Shown here: piece after piece, positions 10,181 through 19,216 of the stretch
Layout: each line of letters starts with the position of its first letter
How positions within the stretch are numbered: position 1 is the first letter of the stretch
NCBI RefSeq assembly: GCF_023115465.1
Contig: NZ_CP096034.1
Location: 2,418,001-2,482,000 of the forward strand
DNA from: Gottfriedia acidiceleris
GTDB taxonomy: Bacteria > Bacillota > Bacilli > Bacillales > Bacillaceae_G
Direction of reading: 5' to 3'
DNA: 64,000 nucleotides
Translations under genes and position numbers: made by a program
Notes under the pieces: generated by a model
Database searches by the model: none
The model's input: the letters and a program-made list of their open reading frames with translations, nothing else
What the model was told of the DNA's origin: nothing

Positions 10181-10214
10181 AGAGACTAGCTCTTTAGCAA
10201 AAAAGCTAGTCTCT
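10181..10214 (-). promoter_or_regulatory. Intercistronic stem-loop after the sugar-binding protein gene
   Basis: Arms AGAGACTAGCT (10181-10191) and AGCTAGTCTCT (10204-10214) pair perfectly over 11 bp around a 12-base loop. On the transcribed strand no T-run follows, so it is not a classic terminator. In sugar ABC operons such a hairpin often protects the binding-protein mRNA from 3' decay and lowers permease yield; that role is inferred here. Confidence 0.7.
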
Positions 10215-10220
10215 TGTTCG

Positions 10221-11558
10221 TTAGAATGTTACTTTTTCACCTGATTTTTCAAATGCTTTGTTCCACTCTGAAGATAATTCCTTTAATGCTTCCTTTGGAG
10301 TTAACTTACCTTGTAAGTTTTTTACAAAGATATTTTTTGTTGATTCACGTAACTCTGCACTATTTTCTGTAGGTGGAATTAATACTTTAGCTCGTAGTAA
10401 AGATTTAGAGGCTTCTAACATTCCAAAAGCCTTTGGTGAATCCCCTGGATTTTTGAAATAGCTATCTTGTAAAGACTCTGTTGTAGAAGGTAGAACAGTG
10501 CCTGCTGTTTTAGCAAACTCTAACTGATTTTTGGAATTTGTAACAAATTCAGCTAAAGCTACAGCTGCATCTTTGTTATGTGTTTTCGATGGTACAGCAA
10601 AGTTCATTACCGCCACATTTACTGGTGCTTCAGGTGAATTTAATGGCTGGCCAGATTTTGATTCTTTATAAACGTTTGGGGAACTTTGCTCGACTGGTCC
10701 AAGGAATGTTACCCCACCTTCAAGAAATGCAACATTTCCTGCCATATATAATTCTTGACCTGTTTTAATTGAGCCTTCCGCATTTTCTTGAGGAATGATT
10801 CCTTCCTTATACATTTTTTGAGTTAAAGTAAAAAATTCAAGAATATCTTTGTTATCTTTAAATATAGCTTTTCCATCTTTTACAATCGGTTGACCATTTG
10901 CTAGTGATGCCATTTTTTCCATAATGGTATTACCATCGTTTATAACTGCATAATATGATGGCTTTCCAGTTGCCTCTTTTACCTTTTTTGCAGTTTCATA
11001 AATTCCTTGCAATGTTGAAGGAAGCTCTTTAACGCCAGCTTTGTCAAAAGATTGGCCGTTAAACCAAGAGACAGTTGTTGTTAAATACCAAGGCAAAGCA
11101 TAAAGCTTTCCATCATACATGCCTGATTGAAAAGGACCTTCTAAATACGATTCCTTTGTCTTATCACTTACAAAATCTGATAAATCAAGTAAACCACCTT
11201 GTGCTGCAATATTGGACATATAGTGAGGGTTTAAGTTTACAACATCTGGCACGTCGCTTCCTGTAAGAGAAGTTAAAACTTTTTGCTCCATTTGATCTTG
11301 AGGTACATCCTGTATTACAACATTTACTTTCGGATGAAGTGTTTCGAATTCCTTCTCAATATTTTTGAAGTATGTATCAAATGGCTCTCCAGCTAACGAA
11401 GCAGTCCAAAGTGTAACCTTCCCAGAAATGTCTCCCGTCTTTTTGGTTGAGTCGGACTTTTCAGTACTCGAAGTTTGATTATTCCCACAAGCCATCAAGC
11501 TTAATGAAATTGAGGCAATAACTGAACCCATTACAAGTTTTTTGGCATGATTCTTCAT
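10221..11558 (-). CDS. ABC transporter sugar-binding lipoprotein (family 1 extracellular)
   Basis: A lipoprotein signal is visible: a basic start, a hydrophobic core and the lipobox LMAC with Cys at about residue 24, followed by a Ser/Thr/Asn-rich linker. The mature part begins ISGKVTLWTASLAGEPFD, the family 1 solute-binding fold, and contains the Asp/Trp-rich ligand-site stretches expected (for example YALPWYLTTTVSWFNG). Length (445) is normal. It should sit on the outer face of the membrane and hand an oligosaccharide to the two permeases encoded next. AAGGAGGAAATATTA precedes the ATG. Confidence 0.94.
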   Translation of the reverse strand: MKNHAKKLVMGSVIASISLSLMACGNNQTSSTEKSDSTKKTGDISGKVTLWTASLAGEPFDTYFKNIEKEFETLHPKVNVVIQDVPQDQMEQKVLTSLTGSDVPDVVNLNPHYMSNIAAQGGLLDLSDFVSDKTKESYLEGPFQSGMYDGKLYALPWYLTTTVSWFNGQSFDKAGVKELPSTLQGIYETAKKVKEATGKPSYYAVINDGNTIMEKMASLANGQPIVKDGKAIFKDNKDILEFFTLTQKMYKEGIIPQENAEGSIKTGQELYMAGNVAFLEGGVTFLGPVEQSSPNVYKESKSGQPLNSPEAPVNVAVMNFAVPSKTHNKDAAVALAEFVTNSKNQLEFAKTAGTVLPSTTESLQDSYFKNPGDSPKAFGMLEASKSLLRAKVLIPPTENSAELRESTKNIFVKNLQGKLTPKEALKELSSEWNKAFEKSGEKVTF

Positions 11559-11670
11559 TAATATTTCCTCCTTAGATAGATTAATTTATTTAATTTTCTG
11601 AAAATTATTTTTAGTAAATAGTGAAATACCAAAAAATAGAACTATAAAAAGCTGTTTTTACATTTTTCAA

Positions 11671-14034
11671 CTAATCCTGTTTGTTCAATGAATAGTTAAC
11701 CCATGTTTTACCTTCTAGTAGCTGCTCTTTCATTCTTTCAGCAACGATTAGATTGAGTTGCTTAGATTGAGCTGCTTTATCAATTTCTTCAATAACTGTA
11801 TTAAAAAGTGGTGCAGACTGTTCCGGTTCATTATCTACCGCTTTTTTTAACTGAATTATCCCCTGTTTTATTCGATTTCCTTGCTCTCGGTTAACCGCAC
11901 CTTGTGGAACGTAAAGAGTTTCTATTAGTTTTTCTATCTCTTTCAATATAGTTTGAGTAGCTAGAATAGGCTCTTCACCTGGATTTACTGCTTTTTCTCT
12001 CCATGGTCCCTTCCCAAGGGCATCAACTGATGGAGCACTCGCCTGACCGAATGCAAACATATTAACTCCCGATGTACCATGAGCCGCTGACATGACATCA
12101 TTCACGCTTGCCATTTCACTGAGATGATGATAGAAGGAATATATACCTGTATAATACATAGTTCCTTCAGGCATTAATACTTTACTTGCTTGTACGGTTT
12201 TTTGTATGCTATTAAAGTCATGGCCATATGCCTGTGGAATGACACCGTCGATATCATCCTTCCAACCACTAATCAGTGACGCCTCTGGACCTGGTTCTGG
12301 TGTAGCAGTTAACATGAATTTAGGATTGATTGATTTTGCTTGGGTATGCAGCTTGTCAACAAATTCATTTTCTTTTGTTTCTAGCCAATTTAACCAATCA
12401 GCCCATTTTTGTGGATCCGTTGTTGGATTAATATCATAAGGATCAATACCAGTCTCTTTCTTATACATACTTCTTACTGTTTCACTAAACCCGTAACTCT
12501 TTTCAAATTTCTGATGGGGGTATCGCATATAGTCAATATCCAATCCCTTGATATCGTATGACTTTTCCATCTCATTGTAGATACTCAGCATAAACTTTTG
12601 CACATCCGGTTGGGCGATATCAAGCCAATAATATCTACTACTTGAGTCTGGAGCTGGTTTTCCAGTATGATTATCACGTTGAATGGCTGCCCACTCTGGA
12701 TGCTTTTCAAACTCAGGAGGTGTACCAATACTACTTTCACCAATCATAAATCCATCAGTCCATGCCTGTATAGATAAGCCACGCTTCTTTCCTTCTTTGA
12801 TATATGCTTCGAGCAAATCCTTTCCATAAGGACCATAGTCAGCATTTTTAAATCTTGGATGTTGTGAAGGGAACCCATATAATTCCATCATCTTACTAGG
12901 ATAAATAGTATAACCGTGGAAAGTTGTTTCTAAGTACACAGAGTTAAACCCTGCTTTTTCCATTCTGTCTAGTACCTGTTTAACCCCATCAAGAGTTGTT
13001 TCTTCAGGTCTGTACCAAATTGCTCGTTGCTCTGCCTTATTAGAAGGGAGTGAAAAATAATAAGCATCATAAGCAAACTGTGTGGATTTTCTTGTTAAAT
13101 CAAGAGACTTAACCGGGTCGGTTGACTTAAGTGATTCTGCTTGATTTAACAATTCAACTGCTTTTTGATAGGACTCATCCGCTTTTTTAGTTGCTACTTC
13201 TAAATAATCAGCTTTCGCTTTATCTATTGACGCTTTTGCTTGTTCAATGGCTTGCTGACATTGGAACTGAAAGCTTTCCACATCTTGTACGATTTCAACA
13301 ACACCATTCGCATCTACCGTTACTTTTGCTCCAATAATAGAATTAGTAGAAATCCAACTTGAAGCTATTCCATGACCACTGACAACAAAACCATTCTTTG
13401 GAATTTTGGATCCTCCACCGCCTAATTTTGTGACAAAACCATTTTCTACTGTAATTTCATATCCGTACTGGTTCGTTTTAGTTGTTTCTCCGAACGCTGG
13501 TGTGTAGACAATAAGTTGATCTGGTCCACGATATCCATCAAATGGGGCGCCATTAGGGTTGGATTCCCTACTAGGATTAACGGCTTGTGATTGTAATTGC
13601 ACTTTCTTTTCAGTTGGCTCAAATAATGTGATAATGTCTCCCGATTGTAATTGATTTAGGAAATTCTTAATTTCTGTAGTTGTTGTAGCCCCAGTTGAAA
13701 GAACTAGACCATCTTCTGGAATTGGGCTGTCTCCATCTGTATCCTTTACCACACGGTATGAATTAAGGTCATTTTTTTCTAATACGACCTCCACACTGCC
13801 TTTTTTTGTTTCTGTATAATAACTAAATGTGTCATTAAACAGAATAAGTTTGTTGTCGTTTGCAAGTTGATTAACTCCATTTACAGCCATACGGTTACCT
13901 GAGGCATCCTCCACAGTCACTACTTTTACTGGATTAGTATTTTCCGCAGCCTGACTTTTGACCACTCCAAGTGAAGAGAATACTAGACTAGAAGTCAAAA
14001 CAGAACTCGAAAGAACCTTCAATCGCTTACCCAT
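11671..14034 (-). CDS. Secreted glycosyl-hydrolase-like protein (GHL10/DUF187 family)
   Basis: A signal peptide (GKRLKVLSSSVLTSSLVFSSLGVVKSQAA) opens the protein. An N-terminal beta-rich part (about 30-250) and a helical linker (about 250-330) lead to the GHL10 barrel. Barrel landmarks include GFNSVYLETTFHGYTIYP, GLSIQAWTDGFMIG and KGLDIDYMRYP, with acidic residues in the expected catalytic region. GHL10 members are predicted, mostly uncharacterised, glycosidases. I choose the ATG at 14034 because AAAGGGGAGG stands six bases before it; the longer start at 14064 has none. As first gene of the cre-controlled operon it probably cuts the polymer outside the cell so that the ABC system can import the pieces. 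Confidence 0.88.
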   Translation of the reverse strand: MGKRLKVLSSSVLTSSLVFSSLGVVKSQAAENTNPVKVVTVEDASGNRMAVNGVNQLANDNKLILFNDTFSYYTETKKGSVEVVLEKNDLNSYRVVKDTDGDSPIPEDGLVLSTGATTTTEIKNFLNQLQSGDIITLFEPTEKKVQLQSQAVNPSRESNPNGAPFDGYRGPDQLIVYTPAFGETTKTNQYGYEITVENGFVTKLGGGGSKIPKNGFVVSGHGIASSWISTNSIIGAKVTVDANGVVEIVQDVESFQFQCQQAIEQAKASIDKAKADYLEVATKKADESYQKAVELLNQAESLKSTDPVKSLDLTRKSTQFAYDAYYFSLPSNKAEQRAIWYRPEETTLDGVKQVLDRMEKAGFNSVYLETTFHGYTIYPSKMMELYGFPSQHPRFKNADYGPYGKDLLEAYIKEGKKRGLSIQAWTDGFMIGESSIGTPPEFEKHPEWAAIQRDNHTGKPAPDSSSRYYWLDIAQPDVQKFMLSIYNEMEKSYDIKGLDIDYMRYPHQKFEKSYGFSETVRSMYKKETGIDPYDINPTTDPQKWADWLNWLETKENEFVDKLHTQAKSINPKFMLTATPEPGPEASLISGWKDDIDGVIPQAYGHDFNSIQKTVQASKVLMPEGTMYYTGIYSFYHHLSEMASVNDVMSAAHGTSGVNMFAFGQASAPSVDALGKGPWREKAVNPGEEPILATQTILKEIEKLIETLYVPQGAVNREQGNRIKQGIIQLKKAVDNEPEQSAPLFNTVIEEIDKAAQSKQLNLIVAERMKEQLLEGKTWVNYSLNKQD

Positions 14035-14132
14035 AATTTCCTCCCCTTTCAAATATTGAGGCATCTTTCACACACCAATCTTTATAAATACATCTGTAAA
14101 GGCTTGATTGGAGTTTGGAGTTCGCCCAATTT

Positions 14133-14148
14133 TTGCTAACGCTTTCAA
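14133..14148 (-). promoter_or_regulatory. cre site (CcpA operator) of the glycan operon
   Basis: On the minus strand TTGAAAGCGTTAGCAA fits the cre consensus WTGNAANCGNWNNCW at every position. It lies about 100 bp upstream of the first operon gene. I could not settle on one -10/-35 pair around it, so whether it overlaps the promoter is not shown. Carbon catabolite repression of the whole operon is the expected effect. Confidence 0.8.
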
Positions 14149-14629
14149 TTTAAATTATAAACACAGGTTAAATCTAATACAAGATTAAATTCAAAATTTT
14201 TTCTATTTTTTAAAAAAACTGAAATTTATTTTCATTTTGAACTATCATTCAAGATTTATAAGTTTAAAAAACTCTATTATTCTTAATTCCTTTTTTAAAT
14301 TCCTAATTTTAGTTGCGTTTCTATGCATATAAATCCCCAAATTTGGAAAAATTTCTTCGACAGACTGGAAGATCTACTGCAGGTTTAGAAAGCCAGTCAA
14401 TGTAACAGTACAAAAATTACTATTTTTCACTTCCATATACTAAAATAAAACTTACAAAAAAAGCCGCCGAATCGGCTGCTACTTTTTGTCTTTTCCTATT
14501 TAATCCTAAAGTTATCATTGTACTTGCCACAGCCCTTTCTCAACTCTTTGTATCAAAAGTGTCTAGATTTACAATAACACCCCGCAAATGTTTGATAGTG
14601 TCTAGTATTTACGAGACAGTACATTTATT
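14149..14629. other. A+T-rich intergenic stretch between the glycan and LysR operons
   Basis: This gap holds the operon terminator at 14455-14478 and, at its left end, upstream DNA of the glycan operon. I see no further ORF, repeat or RNA gene in it. Confidence 0.5.
14455..14478 (-). terminator. Rho-independent terminator of the LysR operon
   Basis: On the minus strand AGCCG and CGGCT pair around a six-base loop and are followed at once by seven T. It lies about 150 bp after the LysR stop codon and is correctly oriented for it. Confidence 0.7.
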
Positions 14630-15499
14630 CTAGTAATTTCCCTTTATTAAAGAAAAGAGCTCGTTATATAACGGATTATCTTGATCTTTCATTTTATATA
14701 CTAATGATATTTGATTTGTTATATAGGTTTCTGGAAGTAACACTTTAACTTTTTTTAAATTTAGTGAGTCTTCTAATAAATAGGTCGGAAGCAAACTTAC
14801 TCCCATCCCAAGTTGGATTGACTGTAAAATTGTACGTAAATCAGGAATAACATACTTAGGTTGTAATCCCGGACGTTTAGAAAAATATTTTTTCCAATAC
14901 CTTCTTATTATTGGCAACTCTAACCCATAACTGATCCAATCTAACGATGTTAGTACTTTTTCTATATTTAATTCATCTTTAATTGGTAACATATTGTACG
15001 GAGCTACTAATACGAATTTTTCTTCTTCTAATTTTTCATATTTAATCCCAGGTAAGTCTAATTTTTGTGTTGCGATGACAAGATCTAATTGATCATTCTG
15101 TAACATCTCTAATAAGTTTAATGTCACATCAAACTGTACAGTAAATCTAATGTTTAATTTAGTTAATTTTTCTAATAATTGTTTAGAAAAATATTCCCCA
15201 GGAGCACCAATACGAACAACCGGGATTTCAGTCTCCATGTTTGAATAGGTTATTTCTAACGACATTCTCTCTAAATTTTCGATATAAGGTATTAATTTTG
15301 TGTATAATTCTTTTCCCTTCTCGGTCGGAATCATTTTTCTAGGGGCTCTTATAAACAGAGCTTCTCCTATTTCTGCTTCTAAAGCTGCTAAATGTTGACT
15401 CATAGCAGGTTGAGTCATAATACGAGATTCAGCTGCTTTTGAAACAGAACGCTGCTTATAAATACTAATAAAACTACGGTACCATTCAAAATCTATCAT
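14630..15499 (-). CDS. LysR family transcriptional regulator
   Basis: The N-terminal winged HTH is typical (FISIYKQRSVSKAAESRIMT, then QPAMSQHLAALEAEIGEALF), followed by a substrate-binding effector domain to residue 290. This is the usual LysR length. The ATG at 15499 gives the family's normal N-terminus (MIDFEWYRSF); a TTG at 15511 overlapping the upstream stop is possible. It is the last gene of the operon it presumably controls, an arrangement that allows autoregulation. The effector is likely an aldehyde or quinone, judged only from its neighbours. Confidence 0.92.
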   Translation of the reverse strand: MIDFEWYRSFISIYKQRSVSKAAESRIMTQPAMSQHLAALEAEIGEALFIRAPRKMIPTEKGKELYTKLIPYIENLERMSLEITYSNMETEIPVVRIGAPGEYFSKQLLEKLTKLNIRFTVQFDVTLNLLEMLQNDQLDLVIATQKLDLPGIKYEKLEEEKFVLVAPYNMLPIKDELNIEKVLTSLDWISYGLELPIIRRYWKKYFSKRPGLQPKYVIPDLRTILQSIQLGMGVSLLPTYLLEDSLNLKKVKVLLPETYITNQISLVYKMKDQDNPLYNELFSLIKGNY

Positions 15500-15507
15500 A
15501 ATCCCAA

Positions 15508-15810
15508 TCAAATAACCTTTTCTTTTAGTTCATTTAAAGTATAAACTTTTCTCACTTCAATTAAATTTTCTATATTTTGTCGGTAAGTTTTATAATGAGT
15601 TGATTGAATATGCGATTGAAATGCGTCTTCATTTTCCCACACTTCATAAAATACAAATGTATTCTCATCTTCACTAGACTCATGTAGTCGATATTCTAAG
15701 CATCCTTCTTCAGCCAATGACAGAGGAAGAATCATTAAAAGCTCTTGCTTTAAGTCATTTTTCTTATGTTCTTTTGCACGAAGAATTGCTGTGACAATGA
15801 TTCGGTCCAT
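15508..15810 (-). CDS. ABM-domain protein (putative quinol monooxygenase, YgiN-like)
   Basis: This 100-residue protein has the antibiotic biosynthesis monooxygenase fold: an opening beta strand (IIVTAILRAKEHKKNDLKQE), the central EEGCLEYRLHESSEDENTFV segment and the FYEVWENEDAFQSHIQSTHY helix with the conserved His. Such dimeric alpha-beta barrel proteins act on quinols or small aromatics without a cofactor, or detoxify reactive carbonyls. AAAGGAGAG precedes the ATG. It lies 16 bp after the alcohol dehydrogenase gene. Confidence 0.88.
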   Translation of the reverse strand: MDRIIVTAILRAKEHKKNDLKQELLMILPLSLAEEGCLEYRLHESSEDENTFVFYEVWENEDAFQSHIQSTHYKTYRQNIENLIEVRKVYTLNELKEKVI

Positions 15811-15826
15811 AACGATCTCTCCTTTA

Positions 15827-16990
15827 TTATAGGGATGCTAATAATATGTTTTTAACATCTTCTTGATTTAAAGGTACATAGTTTCCAATTGTAGGTGCCA
15901 CCATCGCTCTTTTTGCCATTAAATCAATTTGTGTGTGGTCAATTCCATAATCTGAAAGCTTTGTTGGAGCACCAATTGATTTTAAGAAACTTCGAAATGC
16001 TTCGATTGTCTCTTCAATCATCTCGTTCTTTGTTTTATTACTAAAGTTTAATTCAAATACATTTTCCCCTAATTGGATAATCCGTTCTGGACGTTTTTTT
16101 GCTACAAATTCCATCCAATTAGGAAATAAGATTGCTAATCCTCCACCATGAGGAATGTCATACACAGCAGAAACTGCATGCTCAATCATATGTGTAGCCC
16201 AGTCTGATTGAACCCCCATTGACAGAGTTCCATTTAATGCTAATGTACCACTTAATAACATCGTTTCTCTATTTTCGTAGTTAGTTAAATCATTTACAAG
16301 TTTTGGCGCTACTTCAATCATTGTTTTTAAAATAGATTCTCCAAATCGTTCTTGTAGATTAGCATTTTCAGAATTGTGAAAGTATTGCTCGAATACGTGA
16401 GACATTATATCTACTATCCCATAAATAGTTTGATTTAATGGAACTGAGTATGTTACTTCTGGATCTAATATACTAAATTTAGGGTAAGTATAGATTGAAC
16501 CAAATGAACGTTTATCTTGTGCCTCCCAGTTAGTAATAACAGCTCCACCATTCATTTCTGAACCAGTCGCAGCAATCGTTAAAATAGTTCCAATTGGAAT
16601 GGCTTTCGAAGGAATTACTTTCTTAGTTACAATATCCCAAACATCTCCATCATAATGAGAGCCTGCCGCAATCGCTTTTGCACAATCAATAACACTACCA
16701 CCACCAACTGCTAAAATAATGTCAATATTATGTTTTCTAACTAACTCAATCCCTTTGTTTACAGTTGTTAACCTTGGATTTGGTTCAACGCCTCCCAATT
16801 CTACAATATTTATATTGATTTCTTTTAATAAAGCTATTATCTTACTATAAAGTCCATTTTGTTTAATGCTTCCACCACCGTATAATAAAAGTACATTTTT
16901 ACCGTAAAACGGAATTTCTTTTTTTAATTCAGTTAATTGACCTTTTCCGAAAATTAATTTTGTTGGGTTATTAAAAATAAACTTATTCAT
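15827..16990 (-). CDS. Iron-containing alcohol dehydrogenase (YqhD/BdhA type)
   Basis: Type III alcohol dehydrogenase features are clear: NNPTKLIFGKGQL at the start, the nucleotide-binding GGGSVIDCAKAIAAG (about residue 95), and the metal-site region with DIMSHVFEQYF and HAVSAVYDIPHGGGLAIL. Length (387) fits the YqhD/BdhA branch, which reduces a wide range of aldehydes with NAD(P)H. AGAGGTATAT precedes the ATG. Position between a quinone-reductase-like gene and an ABM gene supports aldehyde detoxification. Confidence 0.93.
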   Translation of the reverse strand: MNKFIFNNPTKLIFGKGQLTELKKEIPFYGKNVLLLYGGGSIKQNGLYSKIIALLKEININIVELGGVEPNPRLTTVNKGIELVRKHNIDIILAVGGGSVIDCAKAIAAGSHYDGDVWDIVTKKVIPSKAIPIGTILTIAATGSEMNGGAVITNWEAQDKRSFGSIYTYPKFSILDPEVTYSVPLNQTIYGIVDIMSHVFEQYFHNSENANLQERFGESILKTMIEVAPKLVNDLTNYENRETMLLSGTLALNGTLSMGVQSDWATHMIEHAVSAVYDIPHGGGLAILFPNWMEFVAKKRPERIIQLGENVFELNFSNKTKNEMIEETIEAFRSFLKSIGAPTKLSDYGIDHTQIDLMAKRAMVAPTIGNYVPLNQEDVKNILLASL

Positions 16991-17005
16991 ATATACCTCT
17001 TCTTT

Positions 17006-17986
17006 TTATTTAATTTTTGCTACTATTTTGCCCTTTACATGACGTTTGGAAAGTTCTAGTAAAGCTGAAGGTATTTCTTCTAATGAAATCACTTTAGAAA
17101 TCATTGGAGAAATTTCCTTTTGAGCTAGTAATGCCAATAATTCATTTCCCATTTTTCCTAGATCTTGTTGTGCAATAAAATCATCACCATGATGTACTGC
17201 ATTTAAGGCTATTTCGTGATAAGAAATTACTTGTGTAAACGGCTTTATTTTAGAAAAATCTGGTGCTCCAGCAATATACGCTATGTGACCACCATATGAA
17301 ATATAATCAAGAGAAGCTGTTGCATTTTCTCGGCTTACTGTATCTAGTACAGCATCTACTCCTCTTCCTTTCGTTATTTCTTTTACTTTTTCTTCTATAT
17401 TTTCTTCTCTATAATCAATTACATAATCTGCACCTAAAGATCTTACGTATTCATTATTGTGAGCAGATGCTGTTGAAATAACAGTTTTGCCTAATTTTTT
17501 TGCAAGTTGTACAGCAAATCCACCAACGCCACCAGCACCACCATGAACTAATATTGTTTCAATATGGTTCATTGGTAATTTACGGTAAAGAGCTTGATAT
17601 GCAGTATACCCAGCTGTAGGTAGAGCAGCCGCTTCTTCGAATGATACTGTATCTGGAATTCTAGAAATTGTATGAGCTGTTGTTACTGCAAATTGAGCAA
17701 AACCACCATTTTTCGTAAAATCACCATGATAAACAACTCTGTCCCCTAAGTTCCAACCTGTAACCCCTTCTCCAATTTCTGAAATTGTACCGGCAACATC
17801 AAGACCTAAAATATGAGGATAACTCCATTTCGGATTTCCATTCGTTGCTGTTTTATAATCAACTGGGTTTAACCCGGCAGCCGCTACTTCAACAACCACT
17901 TCACCTTTTTGTGCAGTCGGCTTCTCAATTTCTTCTATTTTCATTTCTGTCCATAAATTTTTATCTTTAAGTAATAAAGCTTTCAT
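17006..17986 (-). CDS. MDR-family quinone oxidoreductase / zinc-free alcohol dehydrogenase-like protein
   Basis: A GroES-like N-terminal domain (AAAGLNPVDYK, HILGLDVAGTISEIGEGV) is followed by a Rossmann domain (ILVHGGAGGVGGFAVQLAKKLG, the AxxGGVG NADPH motif). The cysteines of the structural zinc lobe are absent, as in the quinone-oxidoreductase branch. At 326 residues it is full length. It should reduce quinones or alpha,beta-unsaturated carbonyls with NADPH in the cytoplasm. AAGAGGTG precedes the ATG. Confidence 0.9.
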   Translation of the reverse strand: MKALLLKDKNLWTEMKIEEIEKPTAQKGEVVVEVAAAGLNPVDYKTATNGNPKWSYPHILGLDVAGTISEIGEGVTGWNLGDRVVYHGDFTKNGGFAQFAVTTAHTISRIPDTVSFEEAAALPTAGYTAYQALYRKLPMNHIETILVHGGAGGVGGFAVQLAKKLGKTVISTASAHNNEYVRSLGADYVIDYREENIEEKVKEITKGRGVDAVLDTVSRENATASLDYISYGGHIAYIAGAPDFSKIKPFTQVISYHEIALNAVHHGDDFIAQQDLGKMGNELLALLAQKEISPMISKVISLEEIPSALLELSKRHVKGKIVAKIK

Positions 17987-18018
17987 TCTAAATACACCTC
18001 TTATTTAAAATTTCAAAA

Positions 18019-18050
18019 GTCTGCATGAAACACTGGTGCTTCATACAGAC
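18019..18050 (-). promoter_or_regulatory. Intercistronic stem-loop after the DJ-1/PfpI gene
   Basis: GTCTGCATGAA (18019-18029) and TTCATACAGAC (18040-18050) pair over 11 positions with one mismatch around a 10-base loop. On the minus strand a TTTT follows, so it may act as a weak attenuator or 3' stabiliser between the first two operon genes. Confidence 0.5.
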
Positions 18051-18065
18051 ATTATTTTGAACTTA

Positions 18066-18734
18066 TTAAGCTAACTTTTGCACTACTTCTTTAGCAACTC
18101 CTACAGTAGATTGTGGGTTTTGACCAGTAATTAAATTTCCGTCTACTTTAATGTTACTTGTCCAGTTAGGTGCTACGATTACATTTGCTCCTAGTTCACG
18201 TAAGCGTGTTTCTAATAAGAATGGCATAAAACGATCTAATGTTGTTTCGTATTCCTCTTCATCTTCATCTGTAAATGCTGCTATCGTTTTATTTGCTACT
18301 AAAGGAGTACCATCTGATAAAGTTACACCAATCAATCCAGCTGGACCATGACAAACAGCAGCTACAATTTTACCACCTTCATACAATTCACGAATTAATG
18401 CTTGTAATTTTATATTCTCCGGTAAGTCGAACATCGTCCCGTGACCACCTGGTAAAAATATTGCATCAAAATTAGAGCTGTCTGTAATTTCATCTAGTTT
18501 TAATGTATTTTCTAAATATTTAGCTGTATCTAATATTTCTTGTGGAACTTCTCCTTCTAAGCTACGTGCATCTATAGGAGCTTTTCCACCTTTTGGGCTT
18601 GCTACAGTTACTTGAAAACCTAGTTTATCAAACTCTACATATGCTTCTCCAAATTCAGAAAGCCATAGTCCGGTTGCGTGGCCATCTTTCATTTTATCCT
18701 CTGTTGTTACAACCATTAATATATGTTTTGACAT
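18066..18734 (-). CDS. DJ-1/PfpI family protein (Hsp31/glyoxalase III-like)
   Basis: The class I glutamine-amidotransferase-like nucleophile elbow AAVCHGPAGL carries the reactive Cys (about residue 127). The upstream FDAIFLPGGHGTMFDL supplies the acidic partner and oxyanion hole. Length (222) matches the Hsp31-like branch with glutathione-independent glyoxalase or protein-deglycase activity. GGAGGAGATAGT precedes the ATG. It is the first gene of the operon, so methylglyoxal or a related dicarbonyl is a reasonable inducer. Confidence 0.9.
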   Translation of the reverse strand: MSKHILMVVTTEDKMKDGHATGLWLSEFGEAYVEFDKLGFQVTVASPKGGKAPIDARSLEGEVPQEILDTAKYLENTLKLDEITDSSNFDAIFLPGGHGTMFDLPENIKLQALIRELYEGGKIVAAVCHGPAGLIGVTLSDGTPLVANKTIAAFTDEDEEEYETTLDRFMPFLLETRLRELGANVIVAPNWTSNIKVDGNLITGQNPQSTVGVAKEVVQKLA

Positions 18735-18994
18735 ACTATCTCCTCCAAAAAGTTATTTTAATTTTTCTTACAAGAAATAGTTTAAGCTTCAAATCACTAT
18801 AATACAAATTAGAAAATAACAGGTTTGCCATAAATATATTTATACAAAAGACTCTCTTTCTGCTCTTTAATTTTTCGAGTAATTGAGCGCAATAGATGAA
18901 GGGAGAATTCACCGATGTTCTACCGTAGTAAGTAGTTTCAAATTGGTATTCTCTATAATCTCTAAATATAATCAAAGCTTTGGGTACGATTCCA

Positions 18995-19101
18995 AACCTA
19001 TATATTTATGAAATAATTTGACCTTTTTTTCTCCATAAGAAACACCCCTTAAAATCAATGTTGCCCTACTATGGGTTTTTCAACATCAACTTTAAGGGGT
19101 G
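18995..19101 (-). mobile_element. IS3-family left-end remnant with hairpin
   Basis: A near-perfect 21-base inverted repeat (19043-19063 with 19081-19101) flanks a 17-base loop. After it, on the minus strand, come an ATG and a decayed ORF start (MEKKGQ...) matching the first residues of IS3-type OrfA. The same hairpin plus ORF start recurs at 55688-55847. The rest of the element is gone. The remaining intergenic DNA (18735-18994 and 19102-19216) shows no gene I can support. Confidence 0.6.
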
Positions 19102-19216
19102 CAGTCTACAATTAACTCTTTTTTTGTAATTTTTGTTGCAATTCTAACTTTTTTTTAGTAAAAGATTTTTTCCATAGAGGCTCATCTCTAAACATATACT
19201 TTTAATGGCGAGCTCA

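Noticed and set aside
18736-18975. 79-codon minus-strand ORF upstream of the DJ-1 gene
   Set aside because: It has low-complexity, membrane-like composition, no ribosome site and no family pattern, and it covers the operon's own promoter region.
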